Below the pieces are notes generated by a model. That model ran no database searches. It saw only the letters and a program-made list of their open reading frames with translations, and had not been told where the DNA came from. From the NCBI RefSeq assembly GCF_030269925.1, contig NC_085107.1, forward strand, positions 16,308,001 through 16,372,000: a stretch of 64,000 nt of DNA, in the 5' to 3' direction. Source of the stretch: Bombyx mori (taxonomy: Eukaryota; Arthropoda; Insecta; Lepidoptera; Bombycidae). The number at the start of each line of letters is the position of its first letter. Positions within the stretch are counted from its first letter, which is position 1. Of the stretch, positions 55,901-61,900 are shown piece after piece. The position numbers and the translations under genes are program-made.

Positions 55901-58900
55901 CGATTAGTGTACGTGGTGAGGTCTTGTCTGAGACTCGTGAAGTTCTACATCAACGAAATATACCCTCAAAACAACAGAAAACGCAATTCGCACGAGTATA
56001 TGTCATACTTTGAATCCATAGGAGAAGTGAGGAATTTAATACAAATGATAATGGCCGATTGTACCCCAACTTGCTCTCGGATCCCAAGACGAGTGGGCAG
56101 GATTAGGTCTAGTCGAGTTTGCTATGTTCAGTTTGCGTTGGAGCTGATGCATTCAGTTTTCAATGAGGCACACGACACGGTCACTGCCTGTTTTCACGCA
56201 TTCTTTCCGACGCCCACTTTAAAATGGAACCACATGTGCAGCCTGCTATTTTATGTAAAGGTATATAACAAAATCTATAACTGATAATCTGATGACTTGA
56301 TTATGAGTGATTGTTTTTTTTATTTTTAATATTTTAATTGTTCAGGAGGGCACAGTGCCTCCTGCCCAAATTCGTGAGCTGACGGCTACTTGTGCCGCGA
56401 TGTGTGTATCAAGGAGTCTGCGAGATGTTCTGCAATACATAGTTCCCGTCACTCAAAATTATCTCATAACGCATGAGAATAAGCGCCCCGATAGTAAAGT
56501 GGTAAGAAACTAAGCGATGCCTATCAACATTTTTGCGCAATAATTTTTTATTCTTACAAATTAATATCTTTTGTTATTTTAGAACATATACGCATTAAAA
56601 GCAATTATTCTGTATTACGATGCATACTTTTAGGTTATCAAAGAGATGCCATTGAAATCGGCGACCGTACCTAGATCATCGTACGCCCAGAAGCCACCTC
56701 CTATTCCGCCCAGAACGGGAAATATGGAATCACCGAAGGTAACCGACTTAATGAATAAATATCACATTGACAAGGTGTTGGAGCTTATTAATTTTTTTAA
56801 AACATATATATTTTTTTAATTATAGTTTCAAGAGACGACTGAAACGAAGCAGAACTTCAGCGACTGGCATCTGTTGGATGTGATTACCAAACTACTCGAT
56901 ATTGTACTTCTTCCGATCAAGCGTCAGATGATGACGCGTCCTTGCAACCAGCCTCACGATCACGGCGAGATCAAGCAACACGAACGACTCGCCGAGTTTT
57001 GCTGCAAACTTACCGTCAGAATAGTCGCCGAACTTACCCACAGCACTGCCAATATTAGGGTCAGTATTATTATAAGATATTTTTTTATCAAATGTAAAAC
57101 GTAAAATATAGAAATACATAATGTTAGAATAGTTTTGAAATTACACAATCCCTAGTTTTTACTGGTGAGGACGTCTTGTGAGTCTGCACGGGTAGGTACC
57201 ACCACCACGCCTATATCTGCCGTGAAGCAGCAGTATTGCGTTTCGGTTTGAAGAGCGGGGCAGCCGTTTTACTATAAACACGGATACTTTAGAAGTCATG
57301 TCTCAAGGCAGGTGGCGGCATTTACGTTGTAGATAGATGTCTATGGGCTCCAGTGACCACCTAACATAACCACCCACCTAAGCAATAAAAAAAACCTGTT
57401 AAAGTCCATATATATGGAAAAGGTATATTCATACAAATTTATGAATTTGTTCAGGACGACGTGGACTCTAGTTCGGTGAAACACTTAGTGACGCCTTCGC
57501 GTTTTATGCGCGTCAATCAGTCGCGCGCCTGGAACACCGGCAACGGAAGTCCGGATGCTATATGCTTTACCGTCGATCGGTCCGGCGTTATGTTGGTCGG
57601 GGTTTGCGTTTACGGCGGCCCCGGTAACTACGAATACTCGATCGAGCTGCTGAACGACGTCAGGGTTTGTAGCACACCGTATTTAGTCTGTGTGCTTAGT
57701 GCGACTTCTTTAACGTTTTCGATACCGTAAAAGTTAACTCGATTTTGTATGCAGTTGGAACAGCGCCCCTAGCGGCAAACGTAGGCAAACGTTATCGGTA
57801 TCGAGAGCGTTAAAAACTCGAACTAAGCACACTGGTCACGTAAATTTGAGAGTAACTTTTTGAAACTAAGTATATTTTACAGCAGTCACGGTCGTCCCCG
57901 GAAGAAATGAATCCTGCTCATTGTTGGGTTAGCGTCGAAGTTGCTCACGGCGCTTTCAGTGGAGCCGAGTGTCAGCACGATATGGTGCAGTTGAAATTTG
58001 ACCGCCCAATACTTTTGAAAGTAATTGATTATATTATCTCCTACATTATATTATAACTTATTATATTATTTCAGTGTTGATAGGACGTATTGTGGGTCCA
58101 CACGGGTAGGTGTTACCACCCGGCTTATTTCTGTCGTGAAGCAATAACGCGTTTTGGTTTGAAGGGTGGGGCAGCCGTTGTAACTATAGTGAGTGATATA
58201 TGTAGATGTCTATGGGCTCCGGTGACCACTTAACACCAGGGTGGGCCGAGAGATCGCCTAACTAAGCAACAACAAAAAAAATTTTTTTTTACCTCGGAAT
58301 GTATTTTAGGGTATTATTGAATTCCCTAACACAATGCAGCATGCGATGGTACGTGATATAAAAATATGTATTTTTTTATTGTTTTAGGAAGAGATTCGTT
58401 ACGCTATACGACTATGTAATCATGGTGGTCGAACGGCCAATGGTGACTGCGGTCTTCCTTCGGTGAAGGGCCCTGACGGAACAACCTTCCGTTTTGCTTC
58501 TTGCTCTCTAAGCTTCAATGGAACTACTCTGGCTCGAGGACAGATACCTTGCCTCGTTTACTATTCGTAAGTTGATTCTTTACGTACAAATCGTAATTAC
58601 AATCTCGGGGCTCGTGGTGAATGCATACCCGATCCTGTAGATCGAATGGTAAACAGTTGACGTCGCCCAAAGCATGTCATTACGGATCCTCCCGATCCAT
58701 TAACGGTGCTTTTAGGCACCACAAGCACCGGTCACCGTCCTCGTCGAACCCGTCGCTTGCGACGAAGGGCTCGACGAGCGAACTAACCCATAGACACAGC
58801 CCACTGAGTTTCTCGCCGGATCTTCTCAGTGGGTCGCGTTTCCGATCCGGTGGTAGATTCTGCGAAGCACTGCTCTTGCTAGGGTTAGTGTTAGCAACAC

Positions 58901-61900
58901 TCTGGTTTGAGCCTCGTGAGCTCACTTACATGTAAGGTAAAGCTGAAATAGCCTCTCAAGGCTATCAGCAGAGGTAGGATTTAAAAAAATAAATAAAAAA
59001 AAGTGGTGAATGCTTAAACCAATTTTATTATTCAGGCGTTCGTCTACAACTTCGCTCTGCAGCTCGGAGAGTACTGACTCTCTGGTCACCGCCCTTCGTA
59101 CTATAACATTACGAGTGGCGTCCTTAGTAATGGAGAGGGGCTCGGAGCTGTTTTGTACTTTGCGCAATGAGCTTACGGCCGAGGATCTCAAGAGGAATGC
59201 CTCTGTGCTGCAACAATCGCCAGCTATCAATACACTCATACCCTATACTCTGGCCAGCCTGGATGGACTTGACGATCCAAAGGTATATGTAATATCTCAA
59301 TTGTAAGTACGCGATTGATTTGATTTGCAAAATTTTAATATACAAATAATAAAGTATTGTTTTTCATTTTTGCATTTTATTAATCGTATTAATAAGTGAA
59401 AGCGACTATTTCGATTTGAATTAATTAAATGTATAAGACTAAATCGAGTGGTGACAGGCTGCTTGGTTTAAGCGAAATTTCGCTTAGTACGCGAAATTTA
59501 TCTTTGTAAATAAAGGTCCGTTTAATTTTGTATTAGCATCAACAATTCGATGTTTTTAATCGAACTTCAATTATGTTTACTCTCTTCAAATAGCTGAAGA
59601 AGTTTTTTTTTTTTTTTTTCTTTAAATGGCTCTCCTGTAAAGTTTCAAAAATGTCGCTTACAACAAATATCCTTTCACCCCTCGATATGTACATAATATT
59701 ATTATGTAAAATTTATACCGTTTTATTAGAATGGCTATAGTTAGAAGCACGAGAAGCCCACATTTTTTCGTAACAGATTGTCTGATATAAATTGAGCTCC
59801 CGTTTTGAAATATATTAATTACAATTAATATCAAATTTAAAGCGGTTACCTGCCGGAGACTGGACTGGTCACAGAGTGGATGTCGCTAATCACCTCCTAT
59901 TCGGATTTTTTTTATTTGTTTGATTTGAATTGTTCTAATATTCGAACCGAAACGTGTGATCATAGCGCTGCAGGCTGAAAGTTTTAGTCCTGTAGGTTTT
60001 GACCTAGATTAAATTTCTCGCAGAGCGTAATCAAAATATTGGAAATGATCCGGAAACTTTTACCACACGTGGGTGCTATGAATCTACTCGTGCCTTCCGT
60101 GGAGGAGACCAATATAAACACGACCGCGGCCCAATACTACAGTTGGGTCGAAAGTGAGCACCCATACAAGCAGGCGACTGTCACCAACATGAGGTGAGGA
60201 ATAACAATGCAATGGCGCAGTAGAATACCGAATGTTCGCAATAAAAGCGGTACATATCTAAATATTTGTATTAGAACTTGTGAGATACGATTTTCTTGAT
60301 GGCTTGGCCTTTTTTGTTTTTTTTTATTGCTTAGATGGATGGACGAGCTCACAGCCCACCTGGTGTTAAGTGGTTACTGGAGCCCATAGACATCTACAAC
60401 GTAAATGCGTCACCCACTTTGAGATATAAGTTCTAAGGTCTCAGTATAGTTACAACGGCTGTCCCACCCTTCAAACCGAAACGCATTACTGCTTCACGGC
60501 AGAAATAGACGGGGTGGTGGTACCTACCCGTGCGGACTCAGAAGAGTTCCTACCACCAGTAATTACGCAAATTATAACTTGCGAATCTGATTTTTACTAC
60601 ACGATGTTATTCCTTCACCGTGGAAGCCAAACGTGAACATTTGTTGAGTACGTATTTCATTAGAAAAATTGGTACCCGCCTGCGGGATTCGAACACCATT
60701 TCATCGCTACACACGAATGCACCGGACGTCTTATCCTTTAGGCCACGACGACTTCAGATTCTACTATAAACAGATATTATTGAGTTTTTAAAAGCGTCAC
60801 AATATTGGACTAAATTTAATTTGTTGTCGTCGTAAAAGCAATACCTGATAAGAGGACTTTTTGGAGATTTTGACGTTTCGGTTGTGTACCATCTGTTTTT
60901 ATGAGAGTCGTGTAAGGTCACTTAGAAATTTACCGGAGAATGGGCAGCAGCATTCTCTGAGTATTATACTGGGGTATTGCGATCGATAACTGGGGTTTAC
61001 TGGTGATAAAACAAATGAAGTTTGCACAAACGGTGGTAGGACCTCTTGTGAGTCCGCACGGGTAGGTACCACCACCCTGCCTCCTATTTCTGCTGTGAAG
61101 CAGTAATGCGTTTCGGTTTGAAGGGCGGGGCAGCCGTTGTAACTATACTTGAGACCTTAGAACTTATATCTCAAGGTGGGTGGCGCATTTACATTGTAGA
61201 TATCTATGGGCTCCAGTAACCACTTAACACCAGGTGGGCTGTGAGCTCGTCCACCCTTATAAGCATTAATTTAAAAAAAAAAACAACTATGTACTACCAC
61301 CACACAGTTCGATCGCGAAACAGACTTGAGTTTGTATGGTGGCACAATCGTACAATACGATTGAGGTTTCGACCACATTTCACAGAGTGCTTGGCGGCAT
61401 TGAGGCTGTCATGTTTATGGGTTCTGGTAACTGAACACCATGAGTTATCAGCATGTTCACCAACCTACGCAATAAAAACAATTATGATTAATTGGGTAGC
61501 GCATAGCAGATATTGGTTTTATAACGACGTTAAGCCGGGATTAGGTCGGCCGATATTTGATAGCATCGGGACTAATTTATAGTCCCACAATTCACCCCTA
61601 TACCTAGGCTGCACTAAAAGTATCGGGAATGGAATATTTCCACTGTTCCTGTCATATTAAAATCTTTTTAATTGAAAACTCCTTGGTTTTAAAAATCGAA
61701 TACCATTTATTTATTTAAAAAAAGATTCTCGGTCTTGTCACGAGGTTTTGTCCAACTTGTTTAGTCGTTGAGAAAATGGAATTGACTCGAGAAAATTCAA
61801 GAGCGATGATTTATTATGACTTTCGAAGTGGTTTAACACAAAAACAGTGTGTTGACCGGATGATTTCTGCATTTGGTGATGAAGCCCCATCCAAAACCAC

